In this document: positions 1-12,900 of the stretch, piece by piece
How the letters are laid out: each line of letters opens with the position of its first letter
Numbering within the stretch: position 1 is the stretch's first letter
Source: Corydoras sp. C115
Taxonomy: Eukaryota; Chordata; Actinopteri; Siluriformes; Callichthyidae
Direction: 5' to 3'
Assembly: GCA_019802505.1 (NCBI GenBank)
Contig: JAFMOC010000316.1
Coordinates: forward strand, 355,001 to 419,000
Length of the DNA: 64,000 nucleotides
Notes under the pieces: model-generated
Told to the model about the DNA's origin: nothing
The model's database searches: none
Seen by the model: the letters and a program-made list of their open reading frames with translations, nothing else
Program-made: the position numbers and the translations under genes

Positions 1-163
1 TATTTGGAGAACTCAATTGACTTGATCCATGTTTTGGGACTGTGGGAGGAAACCCACGCGGACACGGGGAGAACATGTAAACTCCACACAGATTGTGATT
101 CGAACCGGGAATCCCCAGCGCTGAGAGGAGAACATGCTAAACCACTAAGCCACCATCTAACCA
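1..163 (-). mobile_element. SINE family A, 5'-part copy cut by window edge
   Basis: Reverse copy running from the mid body to the tRNA-like head at about 163. Family A, the dominant SINE here, has a head with a Pol III A box (TGGCTTAGTGG) and B box (GGTTCGAATCC), a body of about 250 bp and an (ATGA)n or (GGAT)n tail. Confidence 0.85.
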
Positions 164-181
164 AAACATCCCAATGTTATC

Positions 182-517
182 ATTCATTCATTCATTATCT
201 CCCGCTTTATCCTCTATTAGGGTCGCGGGGGGGGGTTCCCCATGCCCATCCCCATCCAGGGGAGAACGTCTCGGGTGCTGGGCAGATACACCCAGGACAG
301 GACACCAATCTATCACTGGACACACACTCACACACACTCTACATGGGGCAATTTGGAGAACTCAATTGACTTGATCCATGTTTTTGGACTGTGGGAGGAA
401 ACCGGAGAACCCGGAGGAAACACACGGGGACACGGGGAGAACATGGAAACTCCACCCAGATTGGGATTCAAACCGGGAATCCCCAGCGCTGAGAGAAGAA
501 CATGCTAAACCACTAAA
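182..517 (-). mobile_element. SINE family A, near full length
   Basis: Reverse copy with an ATTC-type tail at 182, a G run near 227, and a decayed head ending about 517. It lies about 126 bp upstream of the first visible exon of the coiled-coil gene. Confidence 0.9.
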
Positions 518-643
518 CCCCCTTCAGAGGATGTTGTGCGAGTTTGTTCATTAACCTTCATTAAGCTGTGAGTCAATCAGAACTGTGTGCAGCAGGTGAA
601 ATCTGTTTAATGTTTAATGAACGTTTGTAACGTGTGTGTTTAG

Positions 644-885
644 GTGTGTGTTCCCGTCGAGCGGTTCCGCAGTGTGTGTGCCGAGTTGAGCTCGGTTCTG
701 CGGAGAGAACAGACGGCGCAGAGTCTCCTCTGTGAACAGGCCGCACAGCTGCATGAGCTCGGCGTTACGATGGAGATCCATACAGGAGAACGTCTGGAGA
801 AGGACCACACGCTGGCACAGGCCGTGCAGGTACACACACACACACACACACTCAACCACACACACAACCACACACACACACTCAA

Positions 886-921
<36 letters not shown>

Positions 922-2367
922 CCACACATACACACACACACACTCAACCACACACACATACACACACACAACCATACACACACACACACACACACACACA
1001 ACCACACACACACACACACACACTCAACCACACACAACCACACACACAACCACACACATACACACACACAACCACACACACACACACTCAACCACATACA
1101 CAACCACACACACACACACACACACTCAACCACACACACACACACACACATACACACAACCACACACACACCCACTCAACCACACACTCAACCACACACA
1201 CACACACAACCACACACACACAACCACACACACACAACCACACACACACAACCACACACACAACCACACACATACACACACACAACCACACACACACACA
1301 CTCAACCACATACACAACCACACACACACACTCAACCACACACACACACACAACCACACACACACACCCACTCAACCACCCACTCAACCACCCACTCAAC
1401 CACCCACTCAACCACCCACTCAACCACACACTCAACCACACACTCAACCACACACTCAACCACACACACATACACACACACACAACCACACACATACACA
1501 CACACAACCACACACAACCACACAACCACACACACAACCACACACACAACCACACACACAACCACACACACAACCACACACATACACACACACAACCACA
1601 CACACACACACTCAACCACATACACAACCACACACACACACACACACACACAACCACACACACACACACTCAACCACACACACACACACACATACACACA
1701 ACCACACACACACCCACTCAACCACACACTCAACCACACACACACACACACAACCACACACACACACAACCACACACACACAACCACACACACACAACAC
1801 ACACACACACAACCACACACACAACCACACACATACACACACACAACCACACACACACACACTCAACCACATACACAACCACACACACACACACTCAACC
1901 ACACACACACACACACACATACACACAACCACACACACACACCCACTCAACCACCCACTCAACCACCCACTCAACCACCCACTCAACCACCCACTCAACC
2001 ACACACTCAACCACACACTCAACCACACACACATACACACACACACAACCACACACATACACACACACAACCACACACACAACCACACACACAACCACAC
2101 ACATACACACACACAACCACACACACACACACTCAACCACATACACAACCACACACACACACTCAACCACACACACACACACACACACACACAACTACAC
2201 ACACACACTCAACCACACACACACACACAACCACACACACACAACCACACACATACATACACACACATACACACACACACAACCACACACACACACACAC
2301 ACGCAACCACACACACACACACACGCAACCACACACACACACACTCAACCACACACACACACTCAAC

Positions 2368-2400
<33 letters not shown>

Positions 2401-3473
2401 ACACACAATTTGTCAGAGCAATTTGGCGTCCGCTTCTCGTGCCACGCCCTGTTTTCAGAGCCTTTTTTTCGTGTTGACTTCCATTGAAATTTTTTTTACA
2501 GGTTTTTCCTTTTGTTTTTCTTTCTTTCCTCTAAATTGTAGTTGTTCATTTTTTTGGTGAGCTTTTGTTGAGATTTGGAAGTTTGGTATGTTCTTCACAT
2601 AGTTAGCTTTTTTCTTTTTTTTTATTTCCAACAACTTACAACTTTACAGGTTTTTTCTTTTTCCTTTTTTTTCTCCTTTTTATTTTAGTTGTACATCCTT
2701 TAGTTGTTGTTTAGCCACTGTCAACATTTGGAAATTTGGTATGTTCTCCCCATTACCATAGGTTTTTTTTTTTTTTACTGTTTTTTTTCCCCCTTTTTAT
2801 TTTCACACACACACACACACACACACACGTTTCTACACTTATTACAGTTGAAGTTTAATTTTTTACAGGCTGTATTGTCAGATTGTTGCTTTACTTCAAA
2901 GTGAGAATGTGTTCAGAATGTTTCAGATCCTCCGTTCTGTGTGTGTTCATCAGAGATTGGCTGAAACCAAAGCCGAGCTGAAGAAGAAGGACCAATCAGT
3001 GCGCAGCTTAGAGCAAGAGAATCAGCATCTACAGAAAAGCATCGGCAGAATAGAGAAAGCACTGCACTCTGCAGCCAAGTAACATCATACACACACACAC
3101 ACACACACACGCACACAAACACACAAATGTTTATGTCGAACATTTCTTTAAATGTTTATATATTTGAAGTAATGAAAACGATTCATGTTTGCTTAGATGC
3201 GGCACCGTGGCTTAGTGGTTTAGCATGTTCTCCTCTCAGCACTAGGGATTCCCGCTTCGAATCCCCATCTGGGTGGAGTTTCCATGTTCTCCCCATGTCC
3301 GCGTGGGTTTCCTCCGGGTTCTCCAGTTTCCTCCCACAGTCCAAAAACATGGATGAAGTCAATTGAATTCTCAAAATTGCCCCATATAGAGTGTGTATGT
3401 GTGTTTGAGTGTGTGTCCAGCGATAGCTTGGCGCCCTGTCCTGGGTGTATCTGCCCAGCGCCCGAAACGTACC

Positions 3474-3528
<55 letters not shown>

Positions 3529-5014
3529 CGACCTTAATAGAGGATAAAGCAGAAGATAATGAATGAATGAATGTTTGCTTAGTTTCTAAGTTACCTTCAC
3601 GACTGAACATTCAAGACAATAATTTTTTTTACTCTTCAGTCGTTCACGAAACTACAAACCGTAACTGCACATCACGCAAATGTATTTCTGTTTCTGTAAA
3701 TCAGGAGTAAAGAGCATTTATTGATCTCCATCAGCGTGGTGGAGAGGAGGCTTAAAGAGGTGAGACCCCTCAGAGTGTCCTCTGTGTGTGAATGTTAAAA
3801 TCCCAACATCACGACGTTTGACTTTTAAAGTGTTAATACTTTGTCATGTTTGTTGGTTAAGTGAGAAATAACTGTTAACTGTTTAAATAATGAATTAGTA
3901 TCAAATAGACTCATGACGTTTATAGTTAATGTTTGTAATGTAAGTTGTTCAGAGTGTATTTTTAATATTTATTTTGTTGAGTGCTTTTCTTTACTTTGCA
4001 ACATAAATAACCTTTTTAACTTTAAACTCTCTTCAGCACAGAGATCGTCTCGCTCTGTGTGGCGCCACATCTTCACCAGAGGATCTCACCCTTCAGTTAC
4101 CCCTGATGCCCCTGGAACCATCCAGCGCCGACATTACAGCATGGCAGGTATGAAATGAGTGCAGTTATATAAAATAATGTTGTTACGATGTAGGACCTGC
4201 TTTACATATTTATGCTCGTTGTGTGTAGACCGTGGTGCGCAGTTTCACAGACGTCTACGAGTTGGCGTGCAGTAGGATGGCGACTCTGGTACGGGATAGC
4301 GCCACCTATCAGTCTGGCATCACAAAGCTGCACAACGCTGGCATCCGCGAGAAACAACACGACGTGAGTCTTGCGCTTCTCTCATTAACGTGATGGCTTA
4401 GTCTTAAATATCACACGAGACTTCTTGATGCTACTGTTTTGTAGTCCACTAAATGTCCTGCTGGTAGTTTGTTGGAATAATCTCCTGATGGACATTAAGA
4501 TGCTTATGTCTGTTCACTGAACATTGACCCAAATAGTGTAAAACCAAACTGTTGTATATGCTACAGTCTAAAGTGCACTTCTTTGAGATGAGGCATTTAG
4601 GACACAGCTCTAAAAGTTCATTTACAATTAGTGTTCTTTACACTAAAAGTGTAAAATTGCTTTAGTTGAAGCATACAGTTCAAACAACAATCGCTGCCCC
4701 CCCCTCGTACTTATGTTAATGTTCACCACGTCCTGTTGTATTGTTATATTTAATGTGCAGTAACGGCGAAAACCAACACAGAACCTGCTTCTACACACTG
4801 AACGTAACATCTTTCTCTTCATCAGGCGATCGATGAAGCTCCAGCTCCACCCATCAAAGCAGCAATGCATCGCGGGACAACGAGATCGTCAGAGCCGCTG
4901 AAAGACACTCGTGAAAACATATGTCCTCTCCAGAATAAAACACTTGCGCAAAAGAAAACCAAAGCTGTGAAAAAAACCCTGCGACCAACCAAACGTAAGA
5001 GTTTAAAGTCATGA
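644..5014 (+). CDS. Coiled-coil protein, C-terminal six exons (CCDC171-like, tentative)
   Basis: Six exons with AG/GT borders join in one open frame: 644-829 (phase 0), 2954-3078, 3705-3759, 4037-4147, 4229-4363 and 4826-5014 with a TGA stop, about 266 residues. The 5' part lies left of the window. The product is rich in Glu, Lys, Arg, Gln and Leu with heptad-like spacing in exons 1-2 (for example [20 protein letters not shown]), typical of a coiled coil. Exon 5 holds [16 protein letters not shown], which resembles the conserved C-terminal region of CCDC171 as I remember it; this identity needs a protein search. The tail is basic ([20 protein letters not shown]). A GTAAGA inside the last exon (4994-4999) could act as a donor, giving an alternative end. 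The gene converges with the cadherin gene. No membrane segment or signal peptide is visible. Exon structure is confident; function is unknown. Confidence 0.
830..2409. repeat. CA-rich VNTR in intron of the coiled-coil gene
   Basis: This stretch of about 1.6 kb is made only of CA dinucleotides broken by CTCAAC, CATA and AACC variants. Larger blocks recur: a run of CCCACTCAACCA units at about 1367-1450 returns at about 1942-2025, so there is a higher-order period near 570 bp. It begins right at the splice donor of exon 644-829. Because the repeat lacks stop codons in that frame, the exon reads on to 2560; I treat that as an artefact. Confidence 0.95.
2410..2953. other. Intron remainder, T-rich
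   Basis: T-rich intron sequence with long T tracts and a short CA run at 2804-2828. It ends at the acceptor of the exon that starts at 2954. I see no gene or recognisable mobile element in it. Confidence 0.6.
3197..3570 (+). mobile_element. SINE family A with 53-nt poly-C and clear TSD
   Basis: Forward full-length copy in the intron after exon 2954-3078. The 12-bp direct repeat ATGTTTGCTTAG flanks it (3185-3196 and 3571-3582). The C-rich segment near the 3' end has grown to 53 consecutive C (3475-3527). Confidence 0.93.
4475..4585 (+). repeat. Local repeat, copy 1
   Basis: A block here recurs at 5370-5495. The best-conserved part runs from TGTCTGTTCACTGAACATTG to the matching TACAGTCTAAAGTGC. 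This copy is in the last intron of the coiled-coil gene, the other is 3' of the gene. The family is not identified. Confidence 0.7.
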
Positions 5015-6299
5015 ATGTGACTCTGAGCCGTTATTTATACCGAACGCAGTCTTGTACAAAATACAGTTGATATTTAAGAACTGTAAATAACTGGTTCCGT
5101 CAGCATTTGCATCATGCATTTTATTTATATATCAGGTGATTGAACCTGGAATGATAACGTACGTTATGTGCAGTTCTACTGTAAGGATTTAAAGTTAAAC
5201 CATGCCGGTGTAAAACTGCTTACTGTGTGTTTCTCGATGAAAACATCTGTATTTAGGCAAAAAAAAAAAACAGAAACAAGCTCCACAGCAGTTTAAAGAC
5301 TGATGCAAACCTGTCCACGTAAAGGCATTCATACAAAACATGAACATCATGATGCTCATGTTGTAATAGTCTCTTGATGGACATGTTCTCATGGATAAGA
5401 TGTTCTCTCACCATAAAGCTGATGTCTGTTCACTGAACATTGACCCAAATAATGTAAAACCATACTGTTGTACATGCTACAGTCTAAAGTGCCCAAAAGA
5501 TCCCAACGAAACTGTACACACTTACCATTAACACATGTAAACACATGTAAACACACGGTGACGTGATGCATCATTAAGAGCAAAGGATAGTTACGTAACA
5601 ATGGATTCAGAAATGGGTTCTATAAAGACGTTCAGTCTACTTTTAACGAAAACTCGTTTTATAACGAGTTATAAAAGGGTTCTTGTAGGTTAAGAACTGA
5701 ACCCTGTCCCAAAAATGAGGTGACTGATTATAGGTGATGACAGAAACTTGATATAAAAAGCCCAGACACACACACACACACACACACACACACAGCCCAC
5801 AAAACAAGGGCACTGAGCTTTAACATTTAACATGCAAACGTTAAACTGCTTAACTTGATCTGACGTTGTTCAATTTTTATACTACATCAAATTGGGGCTG
5901 CTATCAGTTTTGGAAATTACGTCTCTGGGACGTTGAACACAGAAATACGCATGCACTCATCTGGATGGATGACTTGATGGTTTGCGTTCACGTCTGCAGA
6001 GACGATTCAGGTCTGCTTCTGAAATAGAAAATTAAAAACACCTTTCAGTTCACAGCATTAAAACTTTTGATGTCAAACTATTAAAACGATGAAACAACCG
6101 AGTAACCAAGTAACTGCAGCATGTGTTTTCCAGACTGAAATGATCGTGATGCTGATGTTTAGGGTTCTGGGTTAAAATTCCAGTTTATTAACAAACCTGA
6201 CTTAATTCCGAGTTAGTGGTAAATCTCTGAATAGAGAAGCCATGGGGACTTTATTTATTTATTTGGGAAAACATAGTATTAGAAGGTTTACCACTTACT
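5015..6299. other. 3' flank between convergent genes
   Basis: It holds the 3' region of the coiled-coil gene, the second copy of the local repeat (5370-5495) and a CA run at 5764-5792. On the minus strand an acceptor-like TATTTCAG ends at 6020. Joined to the last cadherin exon (which ends in TG), its first base A would make a TGA stop, so it could be the cadherin terminal exon. No clear polyadenylation site was fixed for either gene. Confidence 0.45.
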
Positions 6300-7195
6300 G
6301 AGGTAACATTTACGGGCACACACTCACTCACACAGACACACTCTATATGGGGCAATTTGGAGAATTCAATTGACTTTGATCCATGTTTTTGGACTGTGGG
6401 AGGAAACCGGAGAACCCAGAGGAAACCCACATAGACATGCACACAAACACATGCTACATGGGGCAATTTGGAGAACTCAATTGACCTTGATCCATGTTTT
6501 TGGACTGTGGGAGTAAACCGGAGAACCCGGAGGAAACCCACACAGACACGCACACAAACACACTTTATATGGGGCGATTTGGAGAACTCAATTGACCTTG
6601 ATCCATGTTTTTGGACTGTGGGAGTAAACCGGAGAACCCGGAGGAAACCCACACAGACACGCACACAAACACACTTTATATGGGGCGATTTGGAGAACTC
6701 AATTGACCTTGATCCATGTTTTTGGACTGTGGGAGGAAACCGGAGAACCCGGAGGAAACCCACACAGACACGCACACAAACACACTTTATATGGGGCGAT
6801 TTGGAGAACTCAATTGACCTTGATCCATGTTTTTGGACTGTGGGAGGAAACCGGAGAACCCGGAGGAAACCCACACAGACACGCACACAAACACACTTTA
6901 TATGGGGCAATTTGGAGAACTCAATTGACCTTGATCCATGTTTTTGGACTGTGGGAGGAAACCGGAGAACCCGGAGGAAACCCACACAGACACGCACACA
7001 AACACACTTTATATGGGGCAATTTGGAGAACTCAATTGACCTTGATCCATGTTTTTGGACTGTGGGAGTAAACTGGAGAACCCGGAGGAAACCCACACAG
7101 ACACGCACACAAACGCACTCTATATGGGGCAATTTGGAGAACTCAATTGACCTTGATCCATGTTTTTGGACTGTGGGAGGAAACACTTATGTAAG
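6300..7195 (-). repeat. 111-bp satellite derived from the interior of SINE family A
   Basis: Eight head-to-tail units of the SINE body. The CCATG of the conserved CCATGTTTTTGGACTGTGGG occurs at 6381, 6492, 6603, 6714, 6825, 6936, 7047 and 7158, an exact 111-bp spacing. No unit carries a tRNA-like head or tail. As 111 is divisible by 3 and the unit lacks stops in some frames, both strands show about 300-codon open frames that are not genes. It lies just 3' of the last cadherin exon. Confidence 0.93.
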
Positions 7196-7298
7196 CGCTT
7201 TAAAAACCTTCCTTTATATCAGTGTAAATAAAAACACTTTAAAAACTAAATACTCAGTCTTTCGTATATGGATGATGCTGATCTCAAGTGCTCGCAAT

Positions 7299-7302
7299 GG
7301 AT

Positions 7303-7347
<45 letters not shown>
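7299..7347. repeat. (CA)n microsatellite
   Basis: Pure CA run between the 111-bp satellite and the last cadherin exon. Confidence 0.9.
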
Positions 7348-7348
<1 letters not shown>

Positions 7349-7380
7349 GACTGTATGTTTGTATTTGTAAACACACTCAC

Positions 7381-9832
7381 CAGGTTACAGTGATAACAGC
7401 GTTTGCTTTGCCTGAAAGTCCATGGCCCTGCATGTCTGCAGCTTCAATCTCCAGCGTGTACTGAGGATGTTTCTAAAACAAATCACAATCCATTTCTTAT
7501 CCTTTAGAAAAATAAATATATTATTTTATTCCTGCTGTCCGTTCTCGCTCCCAGTTACCGGATCTGAACACGTCGCCGTGTTGTTTTGGTGTGCTCACCT
7601 CGTGGTTCAGTCCGTCGGCGTTCACTTGGATGGCTCCGGTCGCCGGGTCGATGCGGAACATGTCGGGTCGAGGCAGCGCTGGATTCTGACCGACGATGGC
7701 GTATCTGATATCGCCGTTATCCGTGTGATGATCGTCAGCGTCGGTGGCCGTGACCGTCATGACATCAGATCCTGTAACGAGAGGAGAATCGGTTCCCAAT
7801 GCTTAGAACAATCGGAACATGAATGAGAACTTCTCGTCACCGGCGGAGCGGTGGCTTAGTGGTTTAGCATGTTCTCCCCGTGTCCGCGTGGGTTTCCTCC
7901 GGGTTCTCCGGTTTCCTCCCACAGTCCAAAAACATGGATCAAGTCAATTGAATTCTCCAAATTGCCCCATATAGAGTGTGTGTGTGTGAGTATGTCCAGT
8001 GATGAATACTGTATGGAACCTGACAAGGCGGTCCTGCAGGACGCCCCCTAATGGACTCATATAGTTTTCCAGTTATTAGTTTTTCCATTTGTTTAATATC
8101 TGGACATTAGTGTCCTACACTGTTGTTGCTGCCCGGCCGATCAAGGAGGATGAGTCCTCCACTGAGTCTCGGTCCTCACAAGGTTTCTTCCTTAAATAAC
8201 ATAAAGGGGAGTTTTTTCTTGCCACTGTCGCTTCGGCTCGCTCTTTGGGGGTTTAAAGGCTTTTCATTCTGTAAAGCTGCTTTGTGACGATGTGCTGATG
8301 TAAAAAGCGCGACATAAATAAATTACTTGTACTTGTACTTGATGGATTGCCCCCCTGTCCTGGGTGTATCTGCCCAGCGCCCGAAACGTTCTCCACTGGA
8401 TGGGCATGGGGAACCCCCCCGCGACCCTAATATAGGATAAAGTGGAAGATGAATGAATGAGAACATCTTTAGTCACCTGTTTTGAATCGTGTGTTATGGA
8501 GGCTTGGAACGTGTCTTGCGTGAACTTTGGTTTGTTGTCGTTCTGGTCGATCACGTAAATGTTGACGTCTAATGGGGCGTCAATGGTTTCTCCTCCTGCT
8601 GTAACGGCATTGGCTAGAAGCTAGAACCAGAACGATCGGTTCACAACAGAATGATCACACAAACATACACGCATGAAAAAAATGTGTTTATTTGATTAGT
8701 TTAGTGATTAATTAGTGATTATAAGCGCAAATGTGCAAGAATGGTCCAATTAAATTTCTTACTTTGATGAGAAGGGGGAGGAGTCAAACACGGGAGCGTA
8801 AGTCAATGTGTTCTCACCTCATATTTGTCCTTGGCCTCTCTGTCTAAAGGTTCCGTTACAGAAATCCATCCCGTTCCTTGATCCACGGTGAAAAGTCCCA
8901 CGGGCGGCTGATCTGCCCCGGGACCTTTGATGCTGTACGCCATCGTTTTGCCTTCCGCATGAACGGACTTGAGCTGCGCAGAACGTTTAAAAACAGCGTT
9001 AGAGGAGGATGCTGTTTAAGATGTTCGATCAGACTCTGGTCTGGGGTCTGGGGAGTGGTTGTAATATAAAGATGTAACAGCTGGTTGTGTGTATTTGTGC
9101 CTGAGTTTTTGAATATTTGGTTATGGTTCCGAGCTTTATGTATTTTCAGAGATTCGTTTATGTAATAACGTATCCAGGTAGTGGAGTTCAGGTGTTTCAG
9201 TGGGTGTATAAACACAGGTTAAAGAAGAAGTAAGAACAAAAGAAAATGTTATCATTAATATCACATGTGGTACATGAGATAAGAACGAAATTATGGGTCA
9301 CGGACCCCGTTTACCCTGTTATTTTAAAATTATAATTAAAAATTTTCAAGTTTATATATTTTTATATATATATATATATATATAGGTAGCGGCACGGTGG
9401 CTTAGTGGTTTAGCATGTTCTCCTCTCAGCACTAGGGATTCCCCATCGGTTCGAATCCCCATCTGGGTGGAGTTTCCATGTTCTCCCCGTGTCTGCGTGG
9501 GTTTCCTCCGGGTTCTCCGGTTTCCTCCCACAGTCCAAAAACATGGATCAAGTCAATTGAATTCTCAAAATTGCCCCATATAGAGTGTGTCTGTGTGAGT
9601 GAGTGTGTGCCCAGCGATGGATTGGCGCCCTGTCCTGGGTGTATCTGCCCAGCGCCCGAGACGTTCTCCACTGGATGGGCATGGGGAACCCCACCGCGAC
9701 CCTAATAGAGGATAAAGCGGGAGATAATGAATGAATGAATGAATGAATGAATGTTATATATAAATATATAATTATAATATAATTATATATATATAATAAT
9801 AATATATTATAATAAAATATTATAAATATTAT

Positions 9833-9904
<72 letters not shown>

Positions 9905-12900
9905 CAAGTTTTAAAGAAGAAAATGAGATAAAATTAAAAAAAAAAAATTTTTTTAAAGATGGAGACACACACACCTGTGCTATCCTCTTAGGAAACGGTC
10001 CTCGGTCGTTCTCAGGAAAGAAAACCTGAGGAATCATCACCAGGTCCGACACTGCGTTAGATTCATCGGTCTATGGAACAAAAAGACAAACGTACATCAC
10101 GAAGCCGAAAGATTTAAGTCCAGCACACAGAACAACTGAACAAACACTCGTTAACTGATTACTCCACCTGTGTGACCAAAATGATGGCGGTGCCTGTGCT
10201 GCTGAATCCATTTCCCTCCAAATCTGCGGCTTTAATCTTCAAAATGTAGTTTAACTGTCTCTGGAAAGATGAACGCACATCAGAAGGTCATGTACATTTT
10301 CAGGGGAATGTTTATCACGTTTTAGTTCTTACCTCACTGTTCAGGCCGTCAGCATTCAGGTAGATCATACCCGTGACGGGGTTAATGGAGAACATGTCTG
10401 GTTGGGGATCAGGAGGAATCTGTGAGACGATGGTGTATCTGATATCAGCATTGTACGTTTGTGGATCATCCTTATCGGTGGCCGTGACCTTCAGGATATC
10501 GGTCCCTGAAATTGTAAGGATGACAACGACGTCATTAAATTAATTTTCACTCTTCGAACCACCACCACTCTGAGGCCGAAGGCAAAAACATCTTTGAATT
10601 TTTTTTTCCCCCAAACCGGGTGGAGGTCCTCCTTCTCTGACTGTTAATTATTCAAACTTCCAGATAAAAAAACAAAAGCTTTTTAATTGTAAGGAGTCAT
10701 TTTACGCATTAAGGCGGTTACCTTTTGGTGCAGTTTGTGACACACCGCCGGCAAAGCGCCTCTGGGTGAAGACAGGAGCATTATCGTTCTGATCAGTAAC
10801 TTCGATGAAAATGTCCAAATCGGGCTCTTTGATGTCTCCCTCAACGGAGTGGGCGTGTGCCATAATCTACCGGACAAATATGCAAACGGGTCAACTGACT
10901 AATAACAAACGCCATGAAAAAAAAAGTCATAGAATTCAGAATATGTCATGTTATTTATGACTTGTAAGTTATTTATGACTCCAAAAATCTAATTGGATGA
11001 GCCGTTTGTCCAGACGTGATATATTGACAATAACACACACCTCGGAGCACTTCACATTCATATCATGATATAAAATACATTATTTTCCTTAAGTTTTTTT
11101 TTATTAACTGCATTCTGTAATTTGGCAACTAGATGGCAGTATTTAATTGTGAAAGTTCACTTTGTAAAACAGGACTAGATTACATCACAGAAGACCAGAT
11201 TAACAATTATGCTTTTAATGAACACATGAATCAAACTTGTTTTTTTATTAGAGTGTGTTTATAAGCGTTGAGACACTCAATAAGACACAAGGCTGTCTGC
11301 GCATCCGGACTAATAACACCTTTATTCACAATAATGCACAACCTCGGGTGACTTACTGCTTTAATATTATTTACACTAAATGTATTAATAAATGTGTAAT
11401 AAAGCAGAGCATAAAGTGAAAAACATCTACTTTAAACTATAAATTGAAGTTTATGAAAAAGATGCCGATTCTGCGTGTAAATTTAAGGTGAAGATTGATT
11501 TTAGATACTGAAACATAAACATAAAGGAGAATGTGACTGAGCCTCATTGAGCCTCGGTCCTAACAAGGTTCGTTAGAGTTTTTCCTTGCCACTGTCGCTT
11601 CAGGAGTTCAGGTTTATAACATTGTAAAGCTGCTTTGAGATGATGTATTATTGTAAAAAGTTCTATATAAATAAAAATATTTAAATAGAGCCTGGGCGGC
11701 ACGGTGGCTTAGTGGTCGGCACGTTCGCCTCTCAGCTCTAGGGATTCCCGGTTCGAATCCCAATCTGGGTGGAGTTTCCATGTTCTCCCCGTGTCCGCAT
11801 GGGTTTCCTCCGGGTTCTCCGGGTTCCTCCCACAGTCCAAAAACATGGATCAAGTCAATTGAATTCTCAAAATTGCCCCATATAGAGTGTGTGTGTGAGT
11901 GAGTGTGTGCCCTGCGAGGGATTGGCGCCCTGTCCTGGGTGTATCTGCCCAGCGCCCGAAATGTTCTCTCCTAATAGAGGATAAAGCGGAAGATAATGAA
12001 TGAATATGAACTTAAGGTAAACGATTTCCCGAGGTGCACAGCTTTGGGATTTAGAGTTTTTCTTTCTATTGCAAGAACAAAAAATGCCTCTTACCAGATA
12101 TTTAGCTCTTGCCTCTCGATCCAAAGGCTTTGTCACATAGAGCTCACCAGTGTTTTTGTTCACAGTGAAAACTCCGACTGGAGGTTGATCTGCTCCTTCC
12201 CCTGTAATTCTGTACCACATCGAAGTTTCTTTACTCAAATCGCTCTTGATCTGCACACAGACGTGAACGCTGATTAAACCAACTGCACACGACAGTCCAC
12301 ACATTCACTTCACTCAGAACGAGGACGGAAACTCTTTATTGTCCAGCCTGTGTTTTCTGAATCGAATTTAAAACTCGAGCTCCTAGTGGCACACGACGTT
12401 AAACTAAGTTCCAAACAGCATTCTCAGCTACACAGCACAAAGAAAGCAATAAATATCCTTTTTTGTTCATTTACATTTACATTTGGTCATTTATCGGACG
12501 CTTTTATCCAAAGCGTCTTACAAGGTGAGCACAGGGTTCATCACAACATCCCTGGAGCAATGAGGGTTAAGGGTCTCGCTCAAGGACCCACACTGGTAAC
12601 TTCAGTGAACCTGGGATTAGAACCCCAGATTAACTTCAGATTGACAGCCCAACACCCTGACCACTGAGCTACCACGCCCATTTGGATCATTTGATTTAAC
12701 ACTGAAAACATTTTCAGTTCTTATAGAAATGATTTGTACGGCTAAAATTGAAGTCTCATCTGTGAGCAACTCGTAGCTCGGAGACAAAGAGAACCCACCT
12801 GAGCAATCTGGACTGGATAAGGTCCTCTAGCATTTTCTGTGACGCGTATTGGAGGAATGAGCCACTCTCTCTTCTGTCTTTTCAATCCTCCTTCTGAAAT

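Noticed and set aside
644..2560. A 638-codon His/Thr-rich open frame
   Set aside because: It is exon 644-829 running past a good GTACAC donor into a stop-free CA repeat.
6251..7370. Open frames of about 300 codons on both strands
   Set aside because: They result from the 111-bp SINE satellite, whose period is a multiple of three.
7422..7826. A 134-codon plus-strand frame
   Set aside because: It lies opposite cadherin exons 12 and 13, which have matching splice borders and cadherin motifs.
9548..9907. Ile/Tyr-rich frame
   Set aside because: SINE plus (TA)n translation; the same applies to the Tyr/Ile frames at 43976, 57904, 58411 and 63603.
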